Part shown: positions 50,739 to 60,789 of the stretch, one piece after another
Numbering within the stretch: the stretch's first letter is position 1
Layout of the letters: every line of letters begins with the position of its first letter
Assembly: GCF_011303755.1 (NCBI RefSeq)
Contig: NZ_CP049885.1
Location: 2,400,001-2,464,000, forward strand
Length of the DNA stretch: 64,000 bases
Reading direction: 5' to 3'
DNA from: Acidovorax sp. HDW3
Lineage (GTDB): Bacteria > Pseudomonadota > Gammaproteobacteria > Burkholderiales > Burkholderiaceae_C
Notes under the pieces: model-generated
Told to the model about the DNA's origin: nothing
What the model saw: only the letters and a program-made list of their open reading frames with translations
The model's database searches: none
Translations under genes and position numbers: made by a program

Positions 50739-51905
50739 TCAAAGCCGGGGCTGTGCTGCGGCCAAACGCCGTGCGCGCTCGATCGACAGCAGCACGCCCA
50801 GCGCCATCCCCAACGTCACCATGGCCGTGCCGCCATAGCTGACAAAAGGCAGCGGCACCCCCACCACCGGCAAGATGCCGCTGACCATGCCCATATTGAC
50901 GAACGCATAGGTGAAAAAAATCATCGCTACAGCGCCGGCCATCAAACGACCAAACAAGGTTGTCGCTCCCATAGCGATTGCCAAAATACGCCAGACCAAC
51001 AGCAAAAATCCCGTGATAAGCAGCAGGTTGCCGACCAAACCGAATTCTTCTGAAAAGGCTGCAAAAATGAAGTCGGTCGTGCGCTCGGGGATAAATTCCA
51101 GGTGCGTTTGCGTACCCGACATAAACCCCTTGCCCCAGATCCCGCCCGAGCCGATGGCGATCATGCCCTGGATGATGTGAAAACCCTTGCCCAGCGGATC
51201 ACGCGTGGGATTGAGCAAGGTGCAGATGCGCTGCTGTTGGTAGTCGTGCAACACCGGCCAGCGCACACCATCGGCGCACAGCTGCGGCTCGTAGGCCACG
51301 ATCAAGGCAATGCCAATGGCCCCGAGCAGCACCGGCGGCAGCACCAGCCGCCAGGACAGGCCGGCAAAAAAGATCACCGACAAGCCGGCCGCCAGCACCA
51401 GCAGCGAGGTACCCAGATCGGGCTGCTTCATGATGAGCCCCACCGGCAGCACCAGCAGTGCGCCGGCAACGGCAAAGTCGAGCGGGCGCAGCTGACCCTC
51501 GCGTTTTTGAAACCACCAGGCCAGCATCAGCGGCATGGCAAGCTTGAAAATCTCGCTCGGCTGGATCACCACGCCGACGTTGAGCCAGCGCGTCGAGCCC
51601 TTTTTGGTGATACCGAACAGCGCTACCGCCAGCAGCAGCGCCAGCCCCACCAGATACAGCGGCACCGCCAGGCGCATGATGGTCTGTGGCGGCACCTGCG
51701 CCACACCAAACAGCAGCACCAGGGCAATGAGCATGTTGCGCCCATGGTCGGCAAAGCGCGAGCCGTGGTCGTAACCCGAGGAATACATGGCCAACAGGCC
51801 CGCGCCAGCCAGCAGCAGGCACAGCAGCAGCAGCAGCAGGTCAAAACCACGAAACAGCGGCGCAATGCGCTGGGCGAGAGAGGGCTGATCGAAAACGGCG
51901 GCCAT
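50739..51905 (-). CDS. rodA: Rod-shape-determining peptidoglycan polymerase RodA
   Basis: A 388-residue SEDS-family glycosyltransferase with about ten membrane helices that polymerises lipid II for the elongasome. The signature block TRWLNVGVVIQPSEIFKLAMP and the C-terminal VGVPLPFVSYGGTAM are intact. Its usual partner PBP2 (mrdA) and mreBCD are not adjacent. It lies 16 nt upstream of tldD and 44 nt downstream of the HDOD gene. Confidence 0.96.
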   Translation of the reverse strand: MAAVFDQPSLAQRIAPLFRGFDLLLLLLCLLLAGAGLLAMYSSGYDHGSRFADHGRNMLIALVLLFGVAQVPPQTIMRLAVPLYLVGLALLLAVALFGITKKGSTRWLNVGVVIQPSEIFKLAMPLMLAWWFQKREGQLRPLDFAVAGALLVLPVGLIMKQPDLGTSLLVLAAGLSVIFFAGLSWRLVLPPVLLGAIGIALIVAYEPQLCADGVRWPVLHDYQQQRICTLLNPTRDPLGKGFHIIQGMIAIGSGGIWGKGFMSGTQTHLEFIPERTTDFIFAAFSEEFGLVGNLLLITGFLLLVWRILAIAMGATTLFGRLMAGAVAMIFFTYAFVNMGMVSGILPVVGVPLPFVSYGGTAMVTLGMALGVLLSIERARRLAAAQPRL

Positions 51906-51949
51906 AGCCCGCCATTATCGAACGCGCGTGCACCTGCCGCGGCGCTGCT

Positions 51950-53584
51950 TCAGGGACTTTGCTGCAGCGCCGTCAGCACCTGGTTGCGCAGCGTACGCAG
52001 CAGCCCCAAGCTGGCGGCATCGACCACCAGGGCACCCGCCTGCGCGTGGTCGGCGTAGATCAGACCCAGCGGCTGGCCGTGCAGCTGCAGCGGCAAGAGC
52101 AAGAACGTGGGCGCATTCAGGCCCTGGCGATACCAGGCAGGCAAGCGCGCCTGAATGGCGGCCTCGCGCGCATCACGGATCAGGGTGTCGGCGCCGCGCT
52201 GGCAGACGGCGGTGAACAAGTCGTCCGGAGCCTTGAGCGGCAGACGCAGCGCCTGCACTGCAGCGTCACTGTCCTCGCCCAGCCCCAGGCGACCAACGAT
52301 GGTCTGGGCCGACGCATCGCGCAGGCCCAGCACCACGCAGCGCAGGCCCAGGGCGCGGTACATGGCTTCGAGCACCATGCGCAGCACCTCGTGGCGCGGC
52401 GCGTGGGCCGCCAGGGCAGCGGCCACATCCTGCACGCCGGCGGCGAGCAGCTGCGCCACCAGCGCCGGCACCGGCGGCTGGCCCGGCTGCGCCTGCAGCA
52501 CGGCGGGCAGCACGGGCGCCGCCGCAGCGTGCAGCTCGAGTGCCACCAGTGCATCGTCCACACCATCGTGCGCCTGTAGCTCGGGCGGCGCGCGCAGCAA
52601 CCGTGCCATGCCCGAAGCCGGCGCCACGGGCAGCTGCAGCGCCTGTACCAGGGCAATGAAGTGGCGCCGCCCGCGCTGCAGGCCCTGCGCAATCTCCTGC
52701 GCCGGCAGGGCCAGGGGGCGGGTGTACTGGGTGGCAATCCTGAACAGCTGCGCTTCGAGCGCGCCGTCGGGCAATTCGAGCAAGCTGGTCGCCACCTCGT
52801 TGGCCGCCCGCGCCACCCAGCGCAGGCGCTCGCCCCCTTGAATGGCTGGGCGCAGCTGGGGCGCGCCCAGCGGCAGATGCATACAGCGCTGCAGCGCCTC
52901 GGGCAGATTCCAGGCGCGCGCCACGCCCAGGCCCAGATCATCCAATCCCAGGCCCAGCACCTGCTGCGCCGCCGCCTGCTCGTCCATACCGCCAGCCTGC
53001 AAGGCGCTCATGCGCTGTGCCTCGGCCGGAAAATAAAACGCGCACAACAACCGCCCCAGGCTATAAAACATGGCACCGATAAAAGCCTGCTCACCCTCGG
53101 TACGCACCGGGCACAGCTCATTGGCGACGGCACCGGCGAGCATGGCGCGCAACATGCCCTCGCGCATCTGTCCGGCCTGGTCGCGGTTGCCCAGGTGTTC
53201 AAGCAGCACCAGGCTCAGCGCCATATTGCGCACCGCCGTAAAACCCACCAGGCTGACAGCGCGCGAGACGGTGCTGACCGTGCCCCGGTCGGCGCGCGCG
53301 TACTGCGCGCTGTTGACCAGGCGCAGCAGCTTGTTCGTCAGCGCCACGTCCTGGAGGATTTCGTGCGTCAGATCGCTCAGGCTGTCGCGTTCGGAATCGG
53401 CCACGCGCTGGATGCGCGCCACCGAGTCCGACAGCGCTGGAAAATCACTCTGCTGGCGCATCCGGCACAGCAGCGCCTCCAGCGTCGCCCGACGCGCACC
53501 CGTGGGCAGAGGGCAAGCCTCGGCGGGGGCAGTGTCCGGCACCGATTCATCGGGCATCGGGGGGGAGAGAGGTTCGTGGGGCAT
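51950..53584 (-). CDS. HDOD-domain signalling protein with C-terminal GAF-like domain
   Basis: 544 residues. The HDOD domain spans about residues 35-250 (LSDLTHEILQDVALTNKLLRLVNSA and VSTVSRAVSLVGFTAVRN). A GAF-like sensory domain spans about 380-540, ending LGLLRTLRNQVLTALQQSP. HDOD proteins lack catalytic HD residues and act as scaffolds in stress, motility and cyclic-dinucleotide signalling. Ligand and partners are unknown. First gene of an HDOD-rodA-tldD run. Confidence 0.82.
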   Translation of the reverse strand: MPHEPLSPPMPDESVPDTAPAEACPLPTGARRATLEALLCRMRQQSDFPALSDSVARIQRVADSERDSLSDLTHEILQDVALTNKLLRLVNSAQYARADRGTVSTVSRAVSLVGFTAVRNMALSLVLLEHLGNRDQAGQMREGMLRAMLAGAVANELCPVRTEGEQAFIGAMFYSLGRLLCAFYFPAEAQRMSALQAGGMDEQAAAQQVLGLGLDDLGLGVARAWNLPEALQRCMHLPLGAPQLRPAIQGGERLRWVARAANEVATSLLELPDGALEAQLFRIATQYTRPLALPAQEIAQGLQRGRRHFIALVQALQLPVAPASGMARLLRAPPELQAHDGVDDALVALELHAAAAPVLPAVLQAQPGQPPVPALVAQLLAAGVQDVAAALAAHAPRHEVLRMVLEAMYRALGLRCVVLGLRDASAQTIVGRLGLGEDSDAAVQALRLPLKAPDDLFTAVCQRGADTLIRDAREAAIQARLPAWYRQGLNAPTFLLLPLQLHGQPLGLIYADHAQAGALVVDAASLGLLRTLRNQVLTALQQSP

Positions 53585-53684
53585 GGATCAGCACGGCAAT
53601 GGCCATGCCCATGATGTTAGAGCCTGTAACGCCGTTGTACAGGGGCGCCAACACCCCCCAGCCCCGCATGGGACAATCGCGCCC

Positions 53685-55757
53685 ATGTACGCACTGTTTG
53701 ACGACGCTGGCAAATTCCTCGCCGGGCGCATCCTCTCTGAAGCCGAATCGTCGGCACAAATCGAGCTCGACTCGGGCAAACGGGTCAAGGCCAAGGCCGC
53801 CAACCTCTTGCTCAAGTTCGACAAGCCCACGCCCGCCGAGCTGCTGGCGCAGGCGCGCACCATCGCCGCCAGCATCGAGCTGCCCCTGGCCTGGGAATTC
53901 GCCCCCGAGGACGAGTTTGGCTTTGCCGATCTGGCGCGCGACTATTTTTCCGCCACCTGCCCGGTCACCGAGCAGGCCGCCATGCTGATCGCACTTTTTG
54001 AGGCGCCGCATTACTTCCGCCGCGCCGGCAAGGGCCGCTTCAAAAAGGCCAGCGCCGAGGTGCTGCAGCAGGCGCTGGCAGCGATCGAGAAGAAAAAGCA
54101 AATCCAGGCGCAGATCGAAGCCTGGGCCGGCGAACTGGCTGCCGGTCAGTGCCCGGCGCCGATTCGCGAGCAGCTCTACAAAATTTTGTTCCGCCCCGAC
54201 AAGAACGCGCCCGAATACAAGGCCGTGGTCGAGGCCAGCCGCAACACGCACAAGGCGCCGCTGGCGCTTTTGCACGATGCGGGCGCCATCACCTCGGCCT
54301 ACCAGTTTCACTGGCAGCGCTTTTTGTTCGAGAACTTCCCCAAGGGCACGGGTTTCCCGCAGCTCGCCGCGCCGCAGCCGCCAGCCGACCTGCCGCTGGC
54401 GAGCGTGCAGGCGTACTCCATCGACGATTCGCAAACCACCGAGATCGACGACGCGCTCTCCGTCACCGGCCTGGGCACGGGCAGCGTCACGCTGGGCATC
54501 CACATCGCCGCCCCGGGCCTGGCGATTGCGCCGGGCAGCGAGCTCGACAAGCTCGGGCGCACGCGCCTGTCCACGGTCTACATGCCGGGCTACAAGGTGA
54601 CGATGCTGCCGCCCGAGGTGGTGCACATCTACACCCTGGACGAGGGCCGCGCCAACCCCGCCGTCTCGCTCTACGTCACCTACGACGAGGCGACGCTCGC
54701 CGTCACCGCCACCGAAACGCGCCTGGAGCGCGTGCCCGTCGAGGTCAACCTGCGCCACGACCAGCTCGACCACATCGTCACCGAAACCTGGCTGCAAGAC
54801 CCCGGTTTTGAGCATGAAAACACGCCCCAAGCCTTGCTGGGTAAGCGTGAGCAGCTCTCATTTTTATACCGCCTGGCACGCCACCTGAAAGCCGGGCGCG
54901 AGGCCGTGCGCGGCAAGCCCGAGACCTTCAACCGCCCGGACTACAACTTCCGCCTGCACGGCAACGGCAAGGACGTGCCCCAGGGCGATGAAACGGTGGA
55001 AATCACCACGCGCCAGCGCGGCGCGCCGCTCGATTTGATCGTGGCCGAGGCCGCCATCGTCGCCAACAGCCACTGGGGCCAGATGCTGGCCGAGCACGGC
55101 GTGCCCGGCATCTACCGCAGCCAGGCCAGCCTGGCGCCGGGCATCAAGGTACGCATGAGCACGAAGGCGCTGCCGCACGCCGGCATGGGCGTCAAGTGCT
55201 ACACCTGGGCCACCTCACCGCTGCGCCGCTACGTCGATCTGGTCAACCAGTGGCAGGTCATCGCCTGCGTGCGCCACGGCAAGACCGCCGCGCTGGCCGC
55301 GCCCTTCAAGCCCAAGGACGCCGAGCTGTTCTCCATCATCAGCAGCTTTGACACCACCTACAGCGCCTACAACGGCTACCAATCGGGCATGGAGCGCTTC
55401 TGGACGCTCCAATACCTGCAGCAAAACCAGCTCACCGAACTGACCGCCACCGTCATCAAGGACGCGCGCAGCGGCGGCGAAATCCTGGTGCGCGCCGAGC
55501 ACCTGCCGCTGGTGCTGCCGGTGCTGGGGGCGCAGCAGTGCGAGCGCGGCGCGCGTGTGCGCGTGCAGCTCGGCGCCATCGACCTGATTACGCTGGACGT
55601 GGCCGGCACCGTGCTCGAACGCCTGGACGACCCCACGACCAGCGCCGACGACGGCCCCCTGAGCGAGGACGACGACGAGGCCGTGACCGGCGCCATCGCC
55701 ATCGCCCTGGACGTGAACGAGGCCGATACGCCCCCCGCCGACACCCCCGCCGCCTGA
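53685..55757 (+). CDS. RNB-domain 3'-5' exoribonuclease (RNase II family)
   Basis: 690 residues. The catalytic RNB domain begins with the metal-binding block YSIDDSQTTEIDDALSV (near residue 245), where several Asp residues bind Mg. MPGYKVTMLPP and the C-terminal TSPLRRYVDLVNQWQ motif complete it. It is shorter than RNase R and I see no clear C-terminal S1 basic tail; the C-terminus is acidic. Residues about 382-396 (QALLGKREQLSFLY) come from a dispersed-repeat copy. tonB follows after 6 nt. Confidence 0.88.
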   Translation: MYALFDDAGKFLAGRILSEAESSAQIELDSGKRVKAKAANLLLKFDKPTPAELLAQARTIAASIELPLAWEFAPEDEFGFADLARDYFSATCPVTEQAAMLIALFEAPHYFRRAGKGRFKKASAEVLQQALAAIEKKKQIQAQIEAWAGELAAGQCPAPIREQLYKILFRPDKNAPEYKAVVEASRNTHKAPLALLHDAGAITSAYQFHWQRFLFENFPKGTGFPQLAAPQPPADLPLASVQAYSIDDSQTTEIDDALSVTGLGTGSVTLGIHIAAPGLAIAPGSELDKLGRTRLSTVYMPGYKVTMLPPEVVHIYTLDEGRANPAVSLYVTYDEATLAVTATETRLERVPVEVNLRHDQLDHIVTETWLQDPGFEHENTPQALLGKREQLSFLYRLARHLKAGREAVRGKPETFNRPDYNFRLHGNGKDVPQGDETVEITTRQRGAPLDLIVAEAAIVANSHWGQMLAEHGVPGIYRSQASLAPGIKVRMSTKALPHAGMGVKCYTWATSPLRRYVDLVNQWQVIACVRHGKTAALAAPFKPKDAELFSIISSFDTTYSAYNGYQSGMERFWTLQYLQQNQLTELTATVIKDARSGGEILVRAEHLPLVLPVLGAQQCERGARVRVQLGAIDLITLDVAGTVLERLDDPTTSADDGPLSEDDDEAVTGAIAIALDVNEADTPPADTPAA
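54831..54868 (+). repeat. Dispersed repeat, copy 11 (inside the RNB nuclease gene)
   Basis: GCCTTGCTGGGTAAGCGTGA then GCAGCTCTCATTTTTAT. It is the reverse orientation of the family core and is read in frame. Confidence 0.7.
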
Positions 55758-55763
55758 CCGACC

Positions 55764-56639
55764 ATGCCCGCCTTCCTGCTTCGCTTCTCCACCCTGCAAC
55801 TGGCGCTGGGCTTTTCCGTGCTGGTGCACGCTGCGCTGCTGACGGTGCGCTTCGTCGATCCCGAGGGCTTCAACCGCGTGTTCGAGGACACGCCACTCGA
55901 AGTCATCCTCGTCAACGCCAAATCCACCGAAGCGCCCGACAAGGCGCAGGCGATTGCGCAAACCAACCTCGCCGGCGGCGGCGACGCCGACAAGGGCCGC
56001 GCCAGCAGCCCCCTGCCCTACTCAGCACTCACCACCGTGGGCGAAGACTTCGAGGAAACCCAGCGCCAGCTCGACGCCATGCACGAGGAACAAACCCTGC
56101 TGCTGGCGCAGCTGCGCGAGCAGGTGGCGCGCCTGCCCAAGCCCGAGCAGCAGCCACAACCGAGCGAGCGCAGCGAGCAGGCGGCGCAGGAAGCCAAGCG
56201 GCGCCAGCTGCTCAAGCTCCTGGCCGAGATCGAAAAACGCATCAACGAAGAAAACGCGCGCCCGAAAAAGCGCTACATCAGCCCAGCCACGCGCGAGGAA
56301 GCCTACGCCGTCTACTACGACGCGCTGCGCCGCAAGATCGAGGACAAGGGCACCGAAAACTTCCCCGAGCAAGGCGGCAAGAAGCTCTACGGCGAGCTGA
56401 TCATGATCGTCACCGTCAATCACGACGGCAAGATACTCGGCACCGAGGTCGTCCAAGGCTCGGGCAACCCCCAGCTCGACCGGCGCGCCGAGGCCATCGC
56501 CCGCGCCAGCGGCCCGTTTGGGCACTTCAACGCTGAAATGCGCCGCCGCGCCGACCAGATCGCCGTCGTCTCGCGCTTCAAGTTCACCCGCGACCAAACC
56601 CTGCAGGCCAGCGCCGGCACCGCCAGCGCCAAGCCCTAA
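55764..56639 (+). CDS. tonB: Energy transducer TonB-like protein
   Basis: 291 residues. An N-terminal anchor helix (LALGFSVLVHAALLTV) is followed by a charged periplasmic coiled-coil (EETQRQLDAMHEEQTLLLAQ) and a C-terminal TonB domain (GELIMIVTVNHDGKILGTEVVQGSGNPQLDRRA). It would couple the proton motive force to outer-membrane receptors. The usual Pro-Lys/Pro-Glu linker is largely replaced by the coiled-coil, and no exbB/exbD is adjacent, so it may be a specialised TonB. It lies between the nuclease and aroE genes. Confidence 0.82.
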   Translation: MPAFLLRFSTLQLALGFSVLVHAALLTVRFVDPEGFNRVFEDTPLEVILVNAKSTEAPDKAQAIAQTNLAGGGDADKGRASSPLPYSALTTVGEDFEETQRQLDAMHEEQTLLLAQLREQVARLPKPEQQPQPSERSEQAAQEAKRRQLLKLLAEIEKRINEENARPKKRYISPATREEAYAVYYDALRRKIEDKGTENFPEQGGKKLYGELIMIVTVNHDGKILGTEVVQGSGNPQLDRRAEAIARASGPFGHFNAEMRRRADQIAVVSRFKFTRDQTLQASAGTASAKP

Positions 56640-56651
56640 GCCACCAGCGCC

Positions 56652-57482
56652 ATGCCCCTAGACCCGTACTGCGTGATGGGCCACCCCATCGCCCACAGCC
56701 GCTCGCCCTGGATTCACCGCCGCTTTGCCGCCCTCACCGGCCAGGCGCTGCAGTACGAGGCGCAGCTCGTGCCGCTGGACGGCTTTGCCAGCGCCGTGCG
56801 CGCCTTTGCCGCCAGCGGCGGGCGCGGCTGCAACGTCACCGTGCCCTTCAAGCTCGAAGCGGCGCAACTGGCCGATAGCTGCAGCGCGCGCGTGCAGCTC
56901 GCCGGCGCCGCCAACACCCTGAGCTTTCAGGACGGCGCCATCCACGCCGACAACACCGACGGCCTGGGCCTGGTGGCCGACATCGAGCACGGCGCCGGCC
57001 TGCCCCTGGCCGGGCGCGATGTGCTGCTCATCGGCGCCGGTGGCGCCGCTGCGGGCGCGCTGGCGCCACTGCTCGAACGCCGGCCCCGGCGCCTGGTCGT
57101 GGTCAACCGCACCCTGGCGCGCGCCCAGGCCCTGGTGCAAGCCCACAGCGCCCTCGCCGCGCTACAAAAAGTAGAGCTACTGGCGGTTGATATACAAGCG
57201 CTAGAGCAGAATTTTGACCTCATCATCAACGCCAGCGCCAGCAGCCTGGCCGGCGCCGACGTGCCCGTGCCGGCGCAGGTGCTGCGCCCGGGCAGCCTGG
57301 CCTACGACATGATGTACGGCACTGCCGCGCAAGGCTTTCTGGCCTGGGCGGCGCAGCACGGCGCCCAGGGGCGCGACGGCCTGGGCATGTTGGTCGAGCA
57401 GGCGGCCGAAGCCTTCGCCCTCTGGCGCGGCCTGCGCCCGCCGACGGCGCAGGTGCTCGCCGAGCTGCGCGCCCTGCTATGA
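56652..57482 (+). CDS. aroE: Shikimate dehydrogenase (NADP+)
   Basis: A 276-residue enzyme reducing 3-dehydroshikimate to shikimate. Motifs: HPIAHSRSPWIH for substrate, GCNVTVPFK with the catalytic Lys, NTDGLGL, and the NADP fold GAGGAAAGAL. Residues about 172-188 (LQKVELLAVDIQALEQN) are encoded by a dispersed-repeat copy in a region of naturally variable sequence. The stop overlaps mtgA as ATGA. Confidence 0.96.
   Translation: MPLDPYCVMGHPIAHSRSPWIHRRFAALTGQALQYEAQLVPLDGFASAVRAFAASGGRGCNVTVPFKLEAAQLADSCSARVQLAGAANTLSFQDGAIHADNTDGLGLVADIEHGAGLPLAGRDVLLIGAGGAAAGALAPLLERRPRRLVVVNRTLARAQALVQAHSALAALQKVELLAVDIQALEQNFDLIINASASSLAGADVPVPAQVLRPGSLAYDMMYGTAAQGFLAWAAQHGAQGRDGLGMLVEQAAEAFALWRGLRPPTAQVLAELRALL
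57161..57209 (+). repeat. Dispersed repeat, copy 12 (inside aroE)
   Basis: GCTACAAAAAGTAGAGCTAC then TGGCGGTTGATATACAAGCG then CTAGAGCA. Degenerate, but arms and AT-rich head are recognisable; read in frame. Confidence 0.6.
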
Positions 57483-58186
57483 AGGCCCTGGGGCGCTGGC
57501 TGGCGCTGCTGCTGCTGGCCGCCATCGGGCTGCAGCTGTTCTTCGTCCTGCGTCTGGCGGCCATGGCCTGGATAGACCCGGCATCGACCAGCTTTCAGCG
57601 CTCCGAAGCCTTCGCCCTCTGGCGCAGCCAGGGCCGCATCCCCTGGGCACAGCAGTGGCGCCCGTATGGTGAAATTTCCGTGCACCTCAAGCGCGCCGTC
57701 GTCGCCGCCGAGGACGATGGCTTCGTCGAGCACGACGGCGTGCAATGGGACGCCATCGAAAAAGCCCGCGCCCGCAACGCCCGCGCCGCCGCCCGCGCCG
57801 ACGCGCGCCACCCGCCCAAGCTGCGCGGCGGCTCCACCATCAGCCAACAGCTGGCCAAAAACCTGCTGCTCTCGGGCGAGCGCAGCATGGCACGCAAGGG
57901 CCAGGAACTGCTGCTGACCCTGGCGCTGGAGCGGCTGCTGAGCAAGCGCCGCATCCTGGAGCTGTACCTCAACAGCGTCGAATGGGGCGAAGGCGTGTTC
58001 GGCGCCGAAGCCGCCGCGCGCCACTACTTTGGCAAAAGCGCCAGCACCCTCACCGCCGCTGAAGCCGCCCGCCTGGCCGTGATGCTGCCCGCGCCCAAGC
58101 GCTTTGAGAAAACACCGCAGTCGGCCTACCTGACAACGCGTGCCCGCGCCATTCAGGGGCGGATGGCCAGTGCGCAACTGCCTTGA
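57479..58186 (+). CDS. mtgA: Monofunctional biosynthetic peptidoglycan transglycosylase
   Basis: A 235-residue GT51 glycosyltransferase that polymerises lipid II glycan strands. An N-terminal anchor helix (residues about 8-30) is followed by AAEDDGFVEHDG with the catalytic Glu and RGGSTISQQLAKNLLLS. It has no transpeptidase domain, as expected. It overlaps aroE by 4 nt. Confidence 0.95.
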   Translation: MKALGRWLALLLLAAIGLQLFFVLRLAAMAWIDPASTSFQRSEAFALWRSQGRIPWAQQWRPYGEISVHLKRAVVAAEDDGFVEHDGVQWDAIEKARARNARAAARADARHPPKLRGGSTISQQLAKNLLLSGERSMARKGQELLLTLALERLLSKRRILELYLNSVEWGEGVFGAEAAARHYFGKSASTLTAAEAARLAVMLPAPKRFEKTPQSAYLTTRARAIQGRMASAQLP

Positions 58187-58531
58187 TTCACGCAGCAGAA
58201 GCGAGAGTGGACGATGTCGCAGACTCGGCGGTTGTCCAGATTCGGCCAGCCAACCCATATTCTTGGATGTCCGCTTCCAGCTGTTGGGCTGGCAATCAGG
58301 TGATGCAATTGAGTTGTCAAGTCCCGCCATTTTCTGACCGTGCAGTGGTCAGGCTGCCGACCACTGCCCCATGCTGCTGCGGGCGATGGGTGGTGGCACC
58401 CGAGCACAATCATGGCCATCGCCCCAGCGAAAACGGGCACCAGCGGTTTGCGCCATGGATTCCGGATTCAACGACATTTTTTGGCTACAACGCTTGTCCA
58501 GCAAGCGTGAATAGCTCTTATTTTTATAGCA
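58187..58531 (+). other. 345-nt intergenic region between mtgA and ruvC
   Basis: No supported gene. It contains TGTCAAGTCCCGCC at 58315-58328, identical to the reverse complement of the 3' end of the IS481-type transposase region at 16873-16886, so it may preserve an insertion-sequence end. Its last 46 bases are a dispersed-repeat copy running up to the ruvC start codon. Confidence 0.4.
58486..58531 (-). repeat. Dispersed repeat, copy 13 (immediately upstream of ruvC)
   Basis: On the plus strand: CTACAACGCTTGTCCAGCAA then GCGTGAATAGCTCTTATTTT. It ends at the base before the ruvC ATG and leaves no Shine-Dalgarno sequence. Confidence 0.8.
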
Positions 58532-59092
58532 ATGAGAATTCTCGGTATCGACCCCGGCCTGCAGACCACCGGCTTTGGCGTAGTGGACGCGCACGGCCCG
58601 CAGCTGGCCTACGTCGCCAGCGGCACCATTCGCACCACCGGCGCCGGCAGCGGCGTGGCGCTGGGGGATTTGCCGGGGCGGCTGAAAATTTTGTTCGACG
58701 GCATCAGCGAGGTGGCAGAGCGCTACCAGCCCGAGGCGGCAGCGGTGGAGATCGTGTTCGTCAACGTCAACCCGCAATCGACCCTGCTGCTGGGCCAGGC
58801 GCGCGGCGCCGCGCTCACCGCCCTGGTGCACGCCGGCCTGCCGGTGGCCGAATACACCGCGCTGCAGATGAAAAAAGCCATGGTCGGCCATGGCCGCGCC
58901 GCCAAGGCCCAGGTGCAGGAGATGGTGCGCCGCCTGCTGCAGCTGCCCGGCCTGCCCGGCCCGGACGCGGCCGACGCCCTGGGCCTGGCCATTACGCACG
59001 CCCACGCGGGCGCCGCCCTGGCGCGCCTGGGTGAGGCCACGCCGCTGCAGCGGCGCCAGCACGCCATGTACAAGGGCGGGCGCAGCTACTGA
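58532..59092 (+). CDS. ruvC: Holliday junction resolvase RuvC
   Basis: 186 residues. RuvC cleaves Holliday junctions with RuvAB during recombinational repair. Catalytic acidic residues are recognisable: Asp7 in [15 protein letters not shown], Glu in [12 protein letters not shown], and the Asp pair in [16 protein letters not shown]. The start MRILGIDPG is the family start. The 5' leader is a dispersed-repeat copy without a ribosome site, which is odd. ruvAB are not adjacent. Its 3' end overlaps the convergent chemoreceptor gene by 7 nt. Confidence 0.96.
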   Translation: MRILGIDPGLQTTGFGVVDAHGPQLAYVASGTIRTTGAGSGVALGDLPGRLKILFDGISEVAERYQPEAAAVEIVFVNVNPQSTLLLGQARGAALTALVHAGLPVAEYTALQMKKAMVGHGRAAKAQVQEMVRRLLQLPGLPGPDAADALGLAITHAHAGAALARLGEATPLQRRQHAMYKGGRSY

Positions 59093-60672
59093 AGGCGCGC
59101 CGGTGCGCGCACACCGTCGGCGAGCCGAAAGCGCCGGATCGACTGTTCCAGCACCACGGCCTGGTCGCGCAGCGACTGCGCGGCGGCCGCCGATTGCTCC
59201 ACCAGGGCGGCGTTTTGCTGCGTCATCTGGTCGAGCTGCTGCACCGCCGCGCCGACCTGGCCGATGCTCTGTGCCTGCTCGGCCGCCATGGTGCTGATCT
59301 CGGTGACCACCCCCGTCACCTGCTGCACGCCGGCGACGATCTCGGCCATGGTGGTGCCCGCTTCACCCACCAGGCGGGCGCCGCCATCGACGCGCTGCAC
59401 CGAGGTCTGGATCAGGCCCTTGATTTCACGCGCCGCCTCGGCGCTGCGCTGTGCCAGCTGCCGCACCTCGGCGGCGACGACGGCAAACCCCCGCCCCTGC
59501 TCGCCAGCGCGCGCGGCCTCGACCGCCGCGTTCAGCGCCAGGATGTTGGTCTGGAAGGCGATGGAGTCGATCACGCCGGTGATGTCGCCGATCCGCCGCG
59601 AGCTTTCGGAAATCGTGCCCATGGTCTGCACCACCTGCTGCACCACGGCGCCGCCGCGCTCGGCAACGCCGGCGGCAGCGCCGGAAAAACCGCTGGCAGT
59701 GTGCGCAGCCTCGGCGCTTTGCTGCACGCTCGCCGTCAGCTGCGCCATCGATGCCGCCGTCTGCTGCAAATTGCTTGCCGCCTGCTCGGTGCGCAGGCTC
59801 AGATCCTGGTTGCCGCCAGCGATCTCGGCGCTGGCGGTGGAGATGTTGCCCGCCGCCTGTTGCACCTGGCCCACCAGCTCGCGCAGCGCCTGCTGCATCC
59901 GGCCCATGGCGGCAATCAGCTGGCCGAGTTCATCGCCTGCCTGGGCCACGGCATCCTGCGTCAGGTCGCCAGCGGCAATGCGCTCGGCCAGTGCACGCGC
60001 CTGCGCCAGCGAGCGCGTCAGCGCCCGCACGCTCGACAGCGTCAGCGGCAGCAGCACGAGCAGCGCCAGCACCACGGCCGCCGCCATCAGCACCGCCATG
60101 AGTGCGGTGCGCTGCTCCAGCGCCGCCTGCGCCGCCTCCATGCGCGTGCGTGCCTCTGCGGCCAGTTGCGCCAATTGCGCATCGACCTCCTGCACCTGGC
60201 CCTGGAACTGCTCAGCGTAGGCAGCGGCGACGACGGTGTCGAGCTCGGTGCTGGCGACCCGGGCAAAAATCGGCGACAACCCGGCCTCGTACGCCTGCAG
60301 CCCCTCCTGCACCTTGGCCATGGCCGCTGGCCAGGCCGCATCCTTCCCGGGCAGCGCCTGCAGCCGCTGCAGGCGCTGGCGCAGCTGCTGCAGCTGCGTG
60401 TTCCAGAGCTCCTGCTGCGTCTGCACCTCGACGGCGTTGCTGCTGTTGATCATCAGCGACTTCTCCGCCAGCCGCAGCTGCCCCAGGCCCAGGCGCACCT
60501 CGGCCATGTCGGTCAGCGCCCCCACCTGGTGCGCAAACAAATCGCGCAGCACGCTGCGGGTGTTGTCCAGTGCGCCGTAGCCCAAAGCCCCGACCAACGC
60601 CAGCAGCACCAGCGCGAACCCGGTGGCGAAGTACAACCGCATACGCATCGAAATCCGACCCCATATTTCCAT
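59086..60672 (-). CDS. Methyl-accepting chemotaxis protein, first copy
   Basis: 528 residues. TM1 lies at about residues 13-33, followed by a four-helix-bundle periplasmic sensor, TM2 at about 190-212, HAMP, and a cytoplasmic signalling domain with the conserved tip [35 protein letters not shown] precedes the ATG by eight bases. No CheWRA genes are nearby. The ligand is unknown. Confidence 0.92.
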   Translation of the reverse strand: MEIWGRISMRMRLYFATGFALVLLALVGALGYGALDNTRSVLRDLFAHQVGALTDMAEVRLGLGQLRLAEKSLMINSSNAVEVQTQQELWNTQLQQLRQRLQRLQALPGKDAAWPAAMAKVQEGLQAYEAGLSPIFARVASTELDTVVAAAYAEQFQGQVQEVDAQLAQLAAEARTRMEAAQAALEQRTALMAVLMAAAVVLALLVLLPLTLSSVRALTRSLAQARALAERIAAGDLTQDAVAQAGDELGQLIAAMGRMQQALRELVGQVQQAAGNISTASAEIAGGNQDLSLRTEQAASNLQQTAASMAQLTASVQQSAEAAHTASGFSGAAAGVAERGGAVVQQVVQTMGTISESSRRIGDITGVIDSIAFQTNILALNAAVEAARAGEQGRGFAVVAAEVRQLAQRSAEAAREIKGLIQTSVQRVDGGARLVGEAGTTMAEIVAGVQQVTGVVTEISTMAAEQAQSIGQVGAAVQQLDQMTQQNAALVEQSAAAAQSLRDQAVVLEQSIRRFRLADGVRAPARLQ

Positions 60673-60789
60673 CACAGCACCTTCCTTGGCCACCGCCTCG
60701 TGAGCGGTATGGGCGCCGACTGTAGGCCCGCCACCGCCTGCCGGTACAGAGGAAAAGCCCGCACGCGCCACCTGGTGTACAAGCACACC

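Noticed and set aside
53070..53684. N-terminal extension of the RNB nuclease into the HDOD gene
   Set aside because: It is antisense to the HDOD gene; MYALFDDAGKF at 53685 is a natural start.
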